Positions 45,656-57,515 of a DNA stretch of 64,000 nt are shown here, piece by piece. Each line of letters begins with the position of its first letter. Position 1 is the stretch's first letter. The notes beneath the pieces were generated by a model that was given only the letters and a program-made list of their open reading frames with translations, was not told the origin of the DNA and searched no databases. The position numbers were made by a program, and so were the translations under genes. This stretch comes from Heliocybe sulcata (taxonomy: Eukaryota; Basidiomycota; Agaricomycetes; Gloeophyllales; Gloeophyllaceae), in NCBI GenBank assembly GCA_004369045.1, contig ML213515.1, positions 498,401-562,400 of the forward strand, given 5' to 3'.

Positions 45656-48654
45656 CTACTCCTCGCCACTATCCGGCGGCGGCGGCGAGGCCGCTGCAAC
45701 AGACACAGACGGCCTCCGACGCCGCACCTCCAGCGGGATAGCGTCGTCATCGCTCTCATCGTCTTCTTCGTTGTACATCTGACTGGTGTTGAGTGGTGGT
45801 CTCTCTTCACGGTCAGAGTTCCGGTCAAAGAAGCTGCTGGAATCATCCGGGTCATCGTAGTCCTGGTACTCATCGTTCGAGTAGGGGACCTGAGTGAGAG
45901 GACTGGTAGTATGAGATCGGGGATATGCTTGAGCCTGTCGCACTAGATCATGTTGAGCAGGATCAGCTGCCATAGGCACATCGCCCGTCTCACAGACGAG
46001 GCGCTCCGCTTGAGGGTGGATAGGTGTTAGAGGCTGCAGCCCGGTTCCCGTAACAAGACGAACCGCCGACGCCGCCGGATGGATAGGCTCATTTAGCAGT
46101 ATACCCCCAGCACCGAGGTGCATGACCTCCTTGTCCACGCCAGCCGTCTCCCACTGATCTGCCGAGTGTATACTCATCAGGTCTTCCGACCGGCGCATGT
46201 AATCAGCCGTCTCGCCCCAGCTGGACGCCCGCCGCGCCACTGTCAGCTCTGGAGGCCTTTCAGTAGCTGCCATTTTCTGGGCGACAGCGGACACCTCGTC
46301 GCTACTCCGAACAGGCAAATCCGCAACCGGACTCCGACTCCCGAGGTGCGCGACTCGGGGAGGCGGCGACGATGACACCGAGGTAGAAGTGGATGTCGAG
46401 GCTTCATGGGGAGGAGGGCCGTGGTACGACGTATGCCTGCTCGGGCGCAAGCCCGCAGGTATCAACGCAGACAGCGAGAACCGGTTCCGCGACGTCTCCT
46501 CGGACGACTTCTTCTCGCCATACGTCGAGTCGTCGCCGCCGAGGCTGCTGGAGGTAGGACTCGTGGACTGAATGGAATGGCCGGATTGTGGACTCGCTGG
46601 GACGGCATGCCGCGGTCGCGGCACAAGGAGCGTCTCCGACCCGCGCCGCCCCTTGCCCAACGACCCTGCAATCTGCATAGGCTGATGGCGCGTCGTGAAC
46701 TGCTCGATCGACCGCGAGCGCACGTGGGAGACCACATCCGGGGCAGAGCGGTTGTCGTACTCGGACGCGAGGGGCGCCAGGCGTTTCGTCTTTGGAGGGC
46801 CCTGGGACGTAGACGGCCTCGAGCTCACGCTCTTCGCCCTGCTCACGAGCACATGCGGCGCCGACCTCAGACCCACGCCATTCATGTGCTCCTCCTCCCC
46901 ATCCTGTTTCGCGCGGAACGAGCGCTGCGTCCTGACCGTCTTCCACAAGTTCGAGATCGGGCGTGTAAGCCGCTTCGTCCACCGGAACCGCACATTCGAC
47001 ATGGCGACGCTCGCGTCGTCGTCCGTCACGGTGACCTGCTCTTCATTGCACGGCGACGTCTCGCGGACCCACGCGTCTGGGTTCGGGAGGTCGCGCAGGA
47101 ACCACGGGTAGCGCTGAGATGAGCGGGCAGGATTTCAGCGTCTTGGCAAGGCACTCACTCGGGTCGTAGAAGCCACCCACCTTGACCTGGTCCAGCGAGA
47201 TCCGCTTCTCGGCGTCCTTCTCGAGCAGCCGCTCCAGCAGGCGCACTACAATATTGCCTTCTGTATCGTGCTTAGTCTTGGGGGGATGCCGCGGGCCGGA
47301 CTCTATGTTGTCGGAGCCCATCGTCGTCGGGAGCTCCCAGTCCTGATTGCAGATCATCTGGTACACGGGGAACTCGTTCATGTCAGGGTCAGAAAAGGGC
47401 GTAGTTCCAAAGAGCAGGCAGTAGAGAGTGACGCCGAGCGCCCAAACGTCGATGGCTTTACTGATGGACCGTTTCGGCGGTGTGAGAGGTGTGGCAGAGG
47501 TCACGCCGTCTGCCGCCATGGTGCCAAGATCGTAGATGATCTCCGGGGCCATGAAGGCAGGCGTTCCGGCTGTTCTCGAAAGATCAGACTCGTCCATGAG
47601 GACTGGATCATCCCTGGAATCCCCAGTAACAGACAAGTTGCGCTGCCCCGCGGCTGCCAGACGTTGAGCGTAGGAGAAGTGAGATACGCCAAAGTCAGTG
47701 ATCTTGACAGCGCGACGGTCGCTCGTATACATGAGGTTGGCAGGTTTGATGTCTCTATGGATGATACCTTGATAGTGGACTTATCGTGCAAAATATTGGG
47801 CCGCTCAGTTGTTGGAAAGTTACTGCCATTGATAGGGGTGTGGACGTACGGTATTCTAACCCGAGAATGACGTCTCGAATGATTCGCCTGCTTTGGTCCA
47901 CATGAAGCACAGGATGACCATTTCGGTCACGCCACTTTATTTCGCCGCCACCAAGGAATTCCATCACTGCGGAGAAATCGGGGTCAGCACCAATTTATGA
48001 ATCCGAGCATGAGAAGACAGCAGGAGACGTGGGCTGGGCAGTCCACTAGAAACGCGTTGGGTTTAGAAACTCGGTATACTAGCAGATAACCGCCAGTATG
48101 TCACCCTCCGACATAGAGGTGATATCTTCATGACGCAAGGAAGACGCACCCATGAATATACGAGAATACAACTTGTCGTCGATGACCTCCAGAAGGCGCA
48201 CAATGTGGGCATGGCGGAGCTTCTTCATAATGGCAATCTCCTTGCGGATTTTCTGCTCAGTGCTGGTGAGTCGCTCGCTCAATGGAACATGGGGGCTACT
48301 GGGGAGGTTGGATTGCCGCCGCAACTTCTTCATCTTCTCAGCCTTGGGATTCTTCCGCCTCACAGCTTTGATAGCCTTACCCGTTCGTCAGACCAGTCAG
48401 CCATATGAGGAACCATGAATAGCACGTACCACAGGCTGGTGTTTATTGAGCACGTCCCAAGCCAAGTAAACATCTCCATGCTGCCCCTTCCCAATCATTG
48501 GACCGCGAATATAGTGGTTAATGACCGGCTGGCCCGATTCCGTGTATCCCTCCTCGATGCTGCCAGTCATTCGGACGCCATGTGCAGGATCTAGAGGAGA
48601 TTGACCGTCCATAGGAGCAGGCGAGTCCTGAGGAGGCAGCGACCCGTCCGCCAT
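45656..48654 (-). CDS. CaMKK / Sak1-type serine/threonine kinase
   Basis: Exons (complement) are 48430-48654, 48150-48375, 47850-47966, 47181-47779 and 45656-47113, giving 874 residues. The kinase domain is complete: Gly-loop IGKGQHGDVYLA, Lys78 in VAIKAVRRK, a CaMKK-like insert (KLRRQSNLPSSPHVPLSERL), VMEFLGGGEI, catalytic HRDIKPAN with Asp199, DFG with Asp218, activation loop LSRTAGTPAFMAPE and IDVWALGVTLYCLLFG. It ends at YPWFLRDLPNPDAWVRET. This is the signature of kinases that activate AMPK/Snf1 (family knowledge). The remaining ~490 residues are disordered, Ser/Pro-rich and acidic near the end (DDESDDDA), probably regulatory. The start at 48654 is the first ATG in frame. It is upstream of nothing in operon sense; the 53-residue Cys-rich gene lies 320 bases away on the same strand. 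Confidence 0.9.
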
Positions 48655-48974
48655 ATTGAGGGCAGCATATGCTGCTATCCGCAAAAATTAGCTGATTTCC
48701 GCGTAAAATGCAGGAATATATGCGGCAGAGGCGAGCTGGTACGCAGAGAGGAAGACAACCCCGCAGAGCTCCAAAGCACTTTATAAACGAGTGCTAACGA
48801 CAGGATGGCTAGACGGATCAGAGGACCCCGACAACCGCTTCCGAGATCCCTGATTCTTATATTTATTGCCCCCCTTTACAGAATAATCCGGTCTATTCCC
48901 CCGGTTATCAGAATCCTGATGGCGATGCCTTCCATCTCTCCATCGTCGAGCGCAACGGCGAGCTCCAGCTTGGC
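48655..48974. other. Spacer between the kinase gene and the Cys-rich small gene
   Basis: This is the promoter of the kinase gene and the 3' flank of the small gene, both minus strand. No gene was recognised. Confidence 0.55.
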
Positions 48975-49425
48975 TTATTCGCGAGGACAGCTGCATTTCT
49001 CCTCTTCAGAGACGTCCTTCATGACCTGCGAAGATAGGCTTCGGTCAGCAACAACAGCCCGAGCGCAGCGACGCGAAACGTCAGAAATAAAAACACCCCC
49101 AAACCACACCCTGCCGATGATGTCTAGAGATGCGGTGGAATTCACCGCATGACATAAAAGAACAGCGAACGAGGGCCTCTTCGTGGGTGCGCGGCGTCAA
49201 CGGCCATCAGACCCTCGCAAATGAAAGCCCTGCTCGCAATTGAGTCGCACACCTACTTGGTCGACATGCTTGCCACAGCCCTATATGCGGGGTAAATTCA
49301 ATCGCAATTCAGTGCAGCGCGGGGTATCCCTCGCGTACCTTCCACGAAGTCTTCCCGCACTTGTCGCACTTGACGAGGTAGCACGCGTTCACAGGAACTC
49401 TCTGCTCTTGCGCTTCGATGGCCAT
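48975..49425 (-). CDS. 53-residue Cys-rich (zinc-ribbon-like) protein
   Basis: Exons (complement) are 49339-49425, a 24-nt micro-exon 49257-49280 and 48975-49025. All junctions are phase 0 with GT..AG ends. The product begins MAIEAQEQRV. Its core reads YLVKCDKCGKTSWKGCGKHV and its end EEKCSCPRE. Five cysteines and one histidine (C-x2-C, then C-x2-H, then C-x-C) suggest a small metal-binding fold. Similar short proteins are, as far as I recall, widespread in fungi without a known role. The single open frames over each exon are too short to be seen alone. The phase-consistent splice and Cys spacing make it convincing. Function unknown. Confidence 0.75.
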
Positions 49426-49947
49426 GGCGATGGTACGTATCGATCTTGATTCACGAGCTCAGCACCCACACGAGATCATCCCGATGGCATCTTACGCAGT
49501 ATAATGAATTCTTCGTCCGCGCGTCGGAGAGACGGTAGTGGATGTCAGCAAGTTCTCAGCCGCACAACAGTCGGCTCGCGGAGCTTTATATGCTTCTCTA
49601 TTCCGAATACAGTGGTGTCCCTGCTATTATAGTCGTCGCGCCCTTGTGGTAAATGCGGGCGCTCGGATATATCGGCATCGGCTACCGGCGAGCCTTACTC
49701 ATTCCCTCAGAATCCCCTCCAGGCGAACGTGTCTGTCCTTCCATGCAATTCTATGAAGGCCGTAACACTGGACATAGCAACGTCCACGAGGGACACCTCC
49801 TTATATCTCGGGAGTTACACTATATACAGCAGCTTACATCCCTATATTTCACCTCTAGATCAACCTTAGCTTGATGGTGCACCCGCCATTCCACGCCAAG
49901 GCTCCAGCACCCGCCACTGCCACCGGCATCACAACCTAGTCCCAACT
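49426..49947. other. Intergenic spacer
   Basis: This is the promoter of the small Cys-rich gene and the 3' flank of the aminotransferase gene. No gene was recognised. Confidence 0.55.
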
Positions 49948-51922
49948 CTAATCCTTACCGACAGCAGCGCGCTCCTCCAGTATGACATCCCTCAACCGCC
50001 GTATCGCCTCCTCAATCTCCGGCTCATCCAGCAGACTGAACGACGCGCGCACGTAGCCCGTCTTCCGCGCATTTGGCATGAACACAGTGCCGGGCAGCGC
50101 CAGCACGCCACGCTCAATCGCCTTTGTGCGGATGACCGTCTCCGAGTCCTCCTCCTCTCCCCCCAGGAGGAGCTTGAACCTGAACCATCCACATTCAGTC
50201 ATCAGTCATCGGCTGTGGGAGGGCCACGTACCAATAAAACATCCCCGCTTCCGGAGCACTCCACTCCGCGAGCCCGGTGAGATACTTGCGCATGTACCGC
50301 TCAAAGATATCGCGCTTCTCCCTGTAAAAGTTCGACACATTTAGCGTGTGGATCTTGAATGTGTCGTAGCCCCAGGAGTTGAGAAGTGTTGACACCATCA
50401 CTTGCGTAAGACCCGAGACTTGCAGGTTGGCCATCGCGGTCTAGTCGCCAAGATGACATTATTACAGACACCGCACTAATGATATGAGCGTCCGAATACG
50501 TACGTGCATGTCCATGGCCGTCAATAATGGCTCTGGCCCCGTAGCGAACCCGATACGGACCCCTGCAGACAGGATCTTTGACAAACTGTCAAAACGCAGC
50601 ACACGCCCGACCTCGGGCTCTTCCAGTTCCAAAGTGAAATATGACGGGGGCCGAGCTGCCTCCCCAAAGTATAAATAGTAGTAAGGATCATCTACGTACT
50701 CGTGTCAGATATTACACATGGAGGGAACGAGGTGGGAGCACGCACCTTCCATAATTAAGAAGTTGTACTCGCGCGCAAGAGATAATATCTCCTTCCTGCG
50801 CTCTAACGTAGTAGTTGAGCCCGTCGGGTTCGAGCCGAACTAGGTGACTCAGTTGAAGATGGGTCAATTCGGAAAGCGTCTACGAGAACGTACCGGAACA
50901 GTATACAATACTTTTGGTGTGGGCTTCCCTGCCGGCCAGTTCTGCATGATTGACCGCAACGATGCAGGGTTGATGCCATCCGCATCAGTGTCTACCTCTA
51001 CTCAACATCATCAGCATGCTATGAACCCAGGGACAGCGGAAATCCGATGGAACATACCAACTTGCTCGCAGTGTTCAAACATCGGAAGAACCCCGCTAAA
51101 ATCCGGTCCGGCGATGAGCGCCATGCCCGCCGATGGATACGGGCGACAGATGGTATCACTCACGCATACGCGGGAGACTCGATGAGCATAGCGTCCCCAG
51201 GGTTCAAGATCGCCGTTATCGCCTATGGAATTCTCCTCGATGATGGCTTCCATAACAGGCTGTGATAATCGCTTACCTTGTACAGCAGATCTTGGGACCC
51301 AGCGCCAATGCTGACACGCCACCCCTCGCCTCTCTTCCTCCCATGCGAGTACTCCTGGAGGCCGAAAACCCAGTTCACGAGCGACGGCTCGCCTACAGTG
51401 GGTCCGTACTGCAAGGCTGCTGCGAGCTCATTCTTGTCAAGCTCCAGGTTGGTCTGCTGAGAAGGATCGGTGGGTGAACGGGCGGTGAAGGAGATGGAAG
51501 TGAATGGAAAGCACGAGGCGTTAGGCTTCCCGGCGAGGAGTGATATGAGACCCGGGGTGCCTTCTAAGGGAAACAGAGCGCGGACTGATCAAGCATATAT
51601 AAGTATCGTCGATCCCCTGTATGGGACATGGTGCAAGCTTACTTGGACTAGGCTTCCTCTTATTCGCAGCATGGGAGAAGAAGGGGGCGTAGAACTCGGC
51701 CGGGAGGTGCTTGACTGCGGAAATCCCATTGGTAATTTTGGGCATGGCGGTGGTGACCATGATTGGCACGCCATCGCTATGGGTAGCGACGGGATCTGTC
51801 TAAGTAACCCGCCAGCGCTGATCAGTACTCGGTCTGGGATCGCAGACCGCACGTACCTCCTTGACGCCGTCCACAACGGCCGCGGCCTCCAGGGGTTGTT
51901 GAAAGGTCAAGACGTTCGACAT
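49948..51922 (-). CDS. PLP-dependent class I/II aminotransferase (Aro8 / 2-aminoadipate transaminase type)
   Basis: The start at 51922 gives MSNVLTFQQPLEAAAVVDGV. Exons 51857-51922 and 51643-51799 are followed by one reading KGTPGLISLLAGKPNASCFP. Conserved parts follow in order: ALQYGPTVGEPSLVNW, VSIGAGSQDLLYK, ILNPGDAMLIESPAYAGVLP, VLYTVPFGSNPTGSTT (cofactor-binding Asn in SNPTG), IMEDDPYYYLYF (Asp and Tyr contacts) and RFDSLSKILSAGVRIGF, where the Lys in SLSK should bind PLP. It ends with the small domain APEAGMFYWFKLLL and VRASFSL. The enzyme class transaminates aromatic amino acids or 2-aminoadipate. By analogy it acts in the cytosol. Eight or so introns are present and all key residues are intact. 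The exact substrate cannot be read from the sequence. Confidence 0.88.
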
Positions 51923-54201
51923 GACTTGGACTTTGAGGAGGAAATGAGTGCGGCTTTTCGGGAGACCAAGACCCAAGAAAATGATTATTGGGAAGATAGT
52001 CTAGCGGAAATATAAACCCCCCAGCGTCGTGTGGAATGAGTCAAATGCTCGTAAACTTTAGCAAGATTAATTGTGGCTGCCGATCTATGCCGTTTTCGGA
52101 AGACGGCGTCCCGGGAAGGCCGGCAATGTGCACGTGCGCTGGGTAATAGTACACGTGACTACACGCGTCCCGCAGTCAGCGTAGGAATGTGGCACGTTGA
52201 CGTCGCATAGAGTAGGCCAATCAAGTCAGGGCAGAAAGCCATACCCGCTGGTAGTAAAAAGCACGCTTTTACCATGCCACTGATGCTCCTCAAACCAGGC
52301 CCCAGTAAGGATGACGCGGTGACTGCAGCCAGGAACGCGTGTCGAAACCCAAGATAGATCATAGACGAGAAAGACGCAATGCGAGTTCTGGAAAGTCTTG
52401 TGAGATAGCCATGTCGTTTAGTGGTGTGATTCTTTCAAGGACATTGCACACATACCAGGCTGCTCGGTAACATTACTGCTGACCTTCCGCTGAGACGAGG
52501 CAGTGACGCATGTGCTGTAGAGCTCCTGTAGAGCTCTCATGGTCCTGCAGGCTGCAGCTTTCATCGACAGACGTCATTCGTGTCTTCTTCCTGCTCCGTA
52601 TAGGTCGTAAGATGCTCTTTATCACATAAATAGGCGACATAGGTCATCGGCGTAGCCCCTTGTAACTCGAACGCAGTGGTTCTCGAGCTTCCCCGACATA
52701 GATAAAAAGCGAGTCAAGCATGGATGCATGAACGGACGAGATTATATGAGAAGGTGAGCGTTTCACCCACGCCGTCCAATCTCCGCTAATGACCGTGGGA
52801 CAATGACGCTATAAGTTCAAGACACCTGCTTTGCAACACGGTCTGAATATCTTCCTATTGGACCACCAAGACCTATCTCTCCTCGCGCCTGCTTGATATA
52901 CCTGCTCGCCTGCTCAATCTAGATGATACACTAAGAACTTTTACTGACTGCGCTCCGTGCTTGCTGCTGGTGCTTAGCAACTTGAAGCTTCGAAGTTTAC
53001 ATTCTGGACACGGCGCATTACTTCTGGACGTCAAATCTCTCAATGGCGGCTAGTTCTGTACTCTTCTTTGGATTTTTTACTTGTCGCGTCGTCTCGTATT
53101 GCACTCACAAAGCTCCGTGCTGCGGCGACGTCAGGTAGGGTCGATCGCTCGAGCTTGCCGGGTTTACTGATGCATGAATGGACCCCGAGTTGTTATCCAA
53201 TCTCCGTACTTCAACCTCAAGCTTGAAGAACGAGGACAATGGATGCCCTGCTCTCGTCACCTGGTATGGCGTGAATGTGGAGCTTCGGGTGCTTTCCATA
53301 ACCAACAATGTCGATCTGCACATTATCGGAACTGTGCATTAGGTTCATGTTTCCGAGATGCGGAGAAGACGACACTGGAACGTTTATGGAACGTTGCTAA
53401 GGCGCGTCGAACGATGTTGAGCTTACGGTATCTTCCCGGTGAGTAGGGTTTCAATACAGTCTTAACAACCCCTGGCCATATGCGTCAGGCTTGCCCTTTA
53501 AACCATGACCTGTCGGTGTGCATTGACTTATAGGGCGACCGATGTATCTCCGGCTTGGAAACGGTGAGGGTTCTATGCCAACTCCTCATTTTGATGAAGT
53601 GTCCGAAAGACTTCTCAATGGTGCGAGCTTCTACTCTATCGGAATGTGTAGATGACCCGTATGTTTCGCAGTATGGAAGTGTAGGTATGATAAGGCGCTC
53701 TAGGTCGGCATGGGATCTCGTCAACGACACTACGACATACTGACGCTCTCTGGCAATCTGTACCACGGCCGCGCCTCTTATCATGGCCTGAATACCCGCA
53801 ATCCACTGCGTCATCGATGTCGACGGATAACCACTCCTTGAAGTCTGGCTTGTCGCCTCGACATGTTGGTCTATGTTAATACCCTGCATTAGCGGACACA
53901 CACGGGACCTACGAGCGACAATGAGGCTCTACGTTGTAACATCTCCGAGTATGCTTGATATGAAACTCAAGAGCCTCGTGTCGGCTCTGCGACATACCTT
54001 CAGGCTTAGTTCCGCTGTCCGCAGTCATTACTCGCGTCTCATTGGACAATCGAACGCTCTCAGGTCTGCAGAGTATGGTACGCCTCAGAAGGGTTTATAA
54101 GAAAGCTCTCTACCTCTCTAGTCGACTCCATCTGTCAAAGACTCCATAGTCTCTCCTTTAAGACTTGCATCCCTCCTCAACATCTGATCTACTGAACTAC
54201 G
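51923..54201. other. Gene-poor region
   Basis: This holds the aminotransferase promoter and about 2 kb with only short overlapping frames. A 21-base near-palindromic duplication of CTGTAGAGCTC lies near 52513-52540. A possible fragment around 53180-53340 plus (DPELLSNLRTSTSSLKNEDN) is suggestive but cannot be supported as a gene. Confidence 0.45.
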
Positions 54202-54684
54202 ATGGGTCACCCGGACACGACAACTCGTCCCCGCTCGCCGATAGTCACGACCTTATCCCCACCTACCTCCGCGCCCTGCTCGCGCTCTCCCTCACCGGAG
54301 CCTCAACAACCAGAATCCCCAACCGCCCGCTCCAGACGCTCACCCCCGCCCTCGAAATCTCCGCCCGTCGTCGTAAAATCGACCACATCAAGATACACGC
54401 TCACCGTCGACCTCGGACCCAAGTTCCAGTCCGAGATGGTCACGATCGCGGCAAAGAAAGGCGACAGCGTCGATGTTGTCGCTGACTTGTGGTACCTCGA
54501 AAATGATTGTACGTCGTAATATGTCACTTTATGACGGACTGTTGGACTGAGAGTGCCTCGCTTTGCAGGCCATCATGAGTGGCGGATTCAGTTCCCGCCG
54601 GCGGATGTAGATCTTACGTCGGCTAGAGCAACTATCCAAGAGGGTCAGCTCTGTATCTACGTCAAGCGGAGGAGAAAGTACTGA
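54202..54684 (+). CDS. Alpha-crystallin-like (Hsp20-type) small protein
   Basis: Exons are 54202-54508 and 54569-54684, giving 140 residues. The N-terminal ~60 residues are Pro/Ser/Thr-rich and disordered (MGHPDTTTRPRSP). The C-terminal ~80 residues look like a reduced alpha-crystallin domain. They start SRYTLTVDLGPKFQSEMVTI, continue with a strand DVVADLWYLEND, then HHEWRIQFPPADVDLTSARA (matching the F-x-LP-x-DVD segment of small heat-shock proteins), and end with IQEGQLCIYVKRRRKY in place of the usual GVLTI strand. Such proteins act as holdases. There is no C-terminal IXI motif, so assembly may differ. The call is by pattern and moderately sure. Confidence 0.65.
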
Positions 54685-55129
54685 GAGTAACGGGTTATCT
54701 CCGGTGCATGCCTCGACCTGCTGTGTTCCTAAATTATTTATGCAATTATGTCTTGACCTGTTCGTGATCGCTTCATTTGATGTATTTTTCATAGACCGCT
54801 GTACGCAATAATTATCATCTAATGTAAAGCTTCTCTGTATCTACTTTGGATTGTTCCGCATCGGCCTCGCAGAATGGCGCCGCGAAAGTAAATGGACAGC
54901 ACGTTTGACTGTATGACTGCTCTAGAGCACGGCCGAATCTCTTCCACGTCCTACGGTCGACTTGGTTCTCCCGCCAACCAGCCCATCCCCATGGCCATGA
55001 CAGCTGTAGCGAAATTTAAGACATGGCTGCAACCATTGGCACCTCGCTCTCGTCCGACACCTCCCGGATGACGGCGCCTGATTCAAGCCACCATTTAGTA
55101 TATAGCCAGACTTCGTCCACACCACGATT

Positions 55130-55640
55130 TCATGAAGGGAAGAATCGTCCTGACTTCACCGAACACAGAGGCGCCGAGGTGATTCGAGACCTAGTCTCCC
55201 CTTCACCATGAAGGGGAAGGGACGAATACTCAATCGTCGTACACCAGGTGATGATTTTCAGCCACCATAGCCTTGGTAGGATGGTCGCAGTGCTGCCTTC
55301 TTCCGTCCTGTACCGAAGGCAAACGAGCATATCGCTTAAATACTTTGCTGGGCCACAGATGTTGCACCTGCTCGAGCGGATCTCCAGTACCCCCAAGTGA
55401 GGTATGGCGTGGACAACTTTTCGAAACTCGTCAGCGGTGGCGCAGAGAGCAACGGCAAGGCGTACGTCGAGATCTGTCGTAGGCGGCAACGAGAACGACG
55501 TATAAGAGGAGTAATCGCTGGGGCACGGATTACACCTCTATTGAACGCGTCAAGGTCCAGCGGTCTATGCATTGGATGATAATGTCCTTGAGCAGGGGAC
55601 ACTTGACGCCCCAAGGTGACGGTAGCCAGGGCCAAGCTCG
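55130..55640 (-). pseudogene. F-box/LRR-like fragment
   Basis: On the complement, a segment reading WGVKCPLLKDIIIQCIDRWT can be spliced to an open frame at 55130-55489 that contains DLDVRLAVALCATADEFRKV, HAIPHLGVLEI and LPRLWWLKIITW. This is the style of LRR-like tails of basidiomycete F-box proteins. No F-box, start codon or clean gene model was found upstream, so it is treated as a relic. It could be an active gene with exons I failed to place. Confidence 0.3.
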
Positions 55641-56870
55641 AATGCACGGTCATTCAGATGAAGATACATCGAGGAAGGTACGAGTTGAAGGTCTTCGTGG
55701 CGTCTTGTTCCAGCTGAGTCGTTATCTTGACTTCAATATGTAACGGCAGTAGGGCGCGCCGGATCTTCATTATCTCTACCCATATAAAATACAACAAGAC
55801 CTGAGAGTATCTCAAACATGAGCAATGAAAATTCCTCTGAAGGGGCTCTCCAAAGCAAACCGTGTGCAGGGAGACGTGCGAGTGTAGGTCCACGAGGGAA
55901 ATGGTGGCTTCAGATGAGGCTGATTAAAGGGATGCTACAGCGAGAATGGAAAGAAAAGGGCAACGTGACACTTGATGCATCGTTCCACTACCCGCGGCCA
56001 TAGTCACGTGCGTCCCGTGAAACGCGCATCAGTATATCCTTTAAGCTTAATGAACTCCACAGTGACCTCTACCGTCTGTGAATAATCCATATACATACCC
56101 AAGTCTTTCGTATGGAATACTGGTGAACAGCAATCCTAAGCTCCAGCCAGCCTACCATTGCTCCGCAACTGATAGAACTTGGCTCTATGCATACCAAGTG
56201 AATCCCGACGTCTGGCTGTTTCTGAGAGACCCTTCGGTACGCGCGACACAGCCCGTCTACTTACCAGCCAACTATGTTGTCTGCCCACTACCCAGTCATG
56301 AAATGCGGGCTGTCGCTTCCTTCATTTGATGGCGGAAGCAGCTCGCGATGCCGGACACATCTGCAACGCGTCAATCATTCGCGGCAGAACCCATCACTGG
56401 AGACGGAGGCAATCCTGTAGGATTGTCACGACTCGGGCATCAGTGGCGAGGAGCTCGAAATGAGGAACCCTTGTTCTATACACATGCCGACAGTAAGAAA
56501 TGTTCATGCTCGATGCTGATAGACTGGCACTGAACTGCGTGATTGGCACTGGAGCACGACTGAGTGCATTTGTCTACTCAGCCAGGGTGCTTTGACCACA
56601 GTACTCGGAGGTGCACAGCTTCAGATGCTTTGAACACCCCGGTAGGCAGATAATTGCCCGTACGTACTGCAGAGCATCGCATTCATGCTTCTTTTTTGAT
56701 TAATCAGCTCAGAAGGCGATGGCTGATTAAGATGCTTGTAGGGACTTGGCCACCTCTTCCAAGGCCAAACGCGCGTGCATTGCTACAATGCCGTACTCTA
56801 CTTGCCCAGAGCACGGCCAATTGAAGCCGCCATAGAGGCGGACATCCACGCCAAGCATCATGCGTTCCAG

Positions 56871-56877
56871 TATAAAG
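56871..56877 (+). promoter_or_regulatory. TATA box of the small secreted protein gene
   Basis: TATAAAG lies 92 bases upstream of the ATG at 56963, with a CT-rich leader between them. Confidence 0.6.
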
Positions 56878-56962
56878 GCCTCCTGCTAGAGCCAGACAAC
56901 CTCATCCTATTACCTCCCAGTTCATCGAACAGTCCTCCATTCTCTTCCAACCAAGTTCCACC

Positions 56963-57515
56963 ATGAAGTTCTTCGTCGCCACCTCTGTCTCCTCCCTCTT
57001 CGCTCTCGCCAATGCCGCCGCTTCGTGCAGCGAGGCTGCCAGATTCGGCACCATCACCGTCTCGCCGACCAGCTTCTCCGCCGGCGATGTACGTCAATAA
57101 CCTCTACTTGCTCTCAAACGCCACTGATGACCCCCATCTCGCAGAGCGTGACCATCAACGCGGACTTCACCTGCTCGCAGCAGATGGGCTACGCGCCGAC
57201 CTACACGGACTACTACCTCGAAGTCCCGCAGAACAACAACGGTCACGAGCCCCCCGTCCTGCTCGCCCGCCGCCAGCCCGCTACCGGCGCCGTCAGCGAC
57301 TCGTTTTCCGTAACGGTACGTTGCGACGACTGATTCCAAGTTCGCACTCATCTGACATGTCGACGCAGATCCCTCACGGGTACTACTTCCCCGATGCCGG
57401 CTACAATGTCGCTTTGGAGAACACGTACTCCCACTCGGGCTCGGACGGCAGCACCATCTTCCAAGTCGGCGGCGTCTACGCCCCCGTTACCCTCGCCGCG
57501 ACGGTCAACAACTAA
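56963..57515 (+). CDS. Small secreted protein
   Basis: Exons are 56963-57088, 57145-57315 and 57369-57515, all phase 0, giving 147 residues. A signal peptide (MKFFVATSVSSLFALANAAA) is followed by a beta-rich chain with two cysteines only (ASCSEAA and FTCSQQMG). It includes FGTITVSPTSFSAGDSVTI, TYTDYYLEVPQNN, IPHGYYFPDAG and GSTIFQVGGVYAPVTL. This resembles a family of secreted basidiomycete proteins of unknown role that look immunoglobulin-like by strand pattern (inference). C-ending codons and a TATA box suggest strong expression. There is no membrane anchor. Confidence 0.85.

Larger units (their letters stand above)
54685..56962. other. Gene-poor region with F-box/LRR-like fragment
   Basis: Apart from the minus-strand fragment at 55130-55640 (listed separately), only short frames without domains are present. 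The last 100 bases are the promoter and leader of the small secreted protein gene. Confidence 0.45.

Noticed and set aside
46404-47122. Long open frames on both strands over the 3' exon of the kinase gene
   Set aside because: Arg-rich shadow frames caused by high GC; the minus frame of the kinase continues through the same bases with correct splicing.
51470-52015. 181-codon plus-strand frame opposite the aminotransferase start
   Set aside because: It overlaps exons with clear PLP-enzyme motifs on the minus strand and has no domain.
53485-53901. 138-codon minus-strand frame
   Set aside because: Overlaps equally open plus-strand frames and shows no recognisable domain or gene context.
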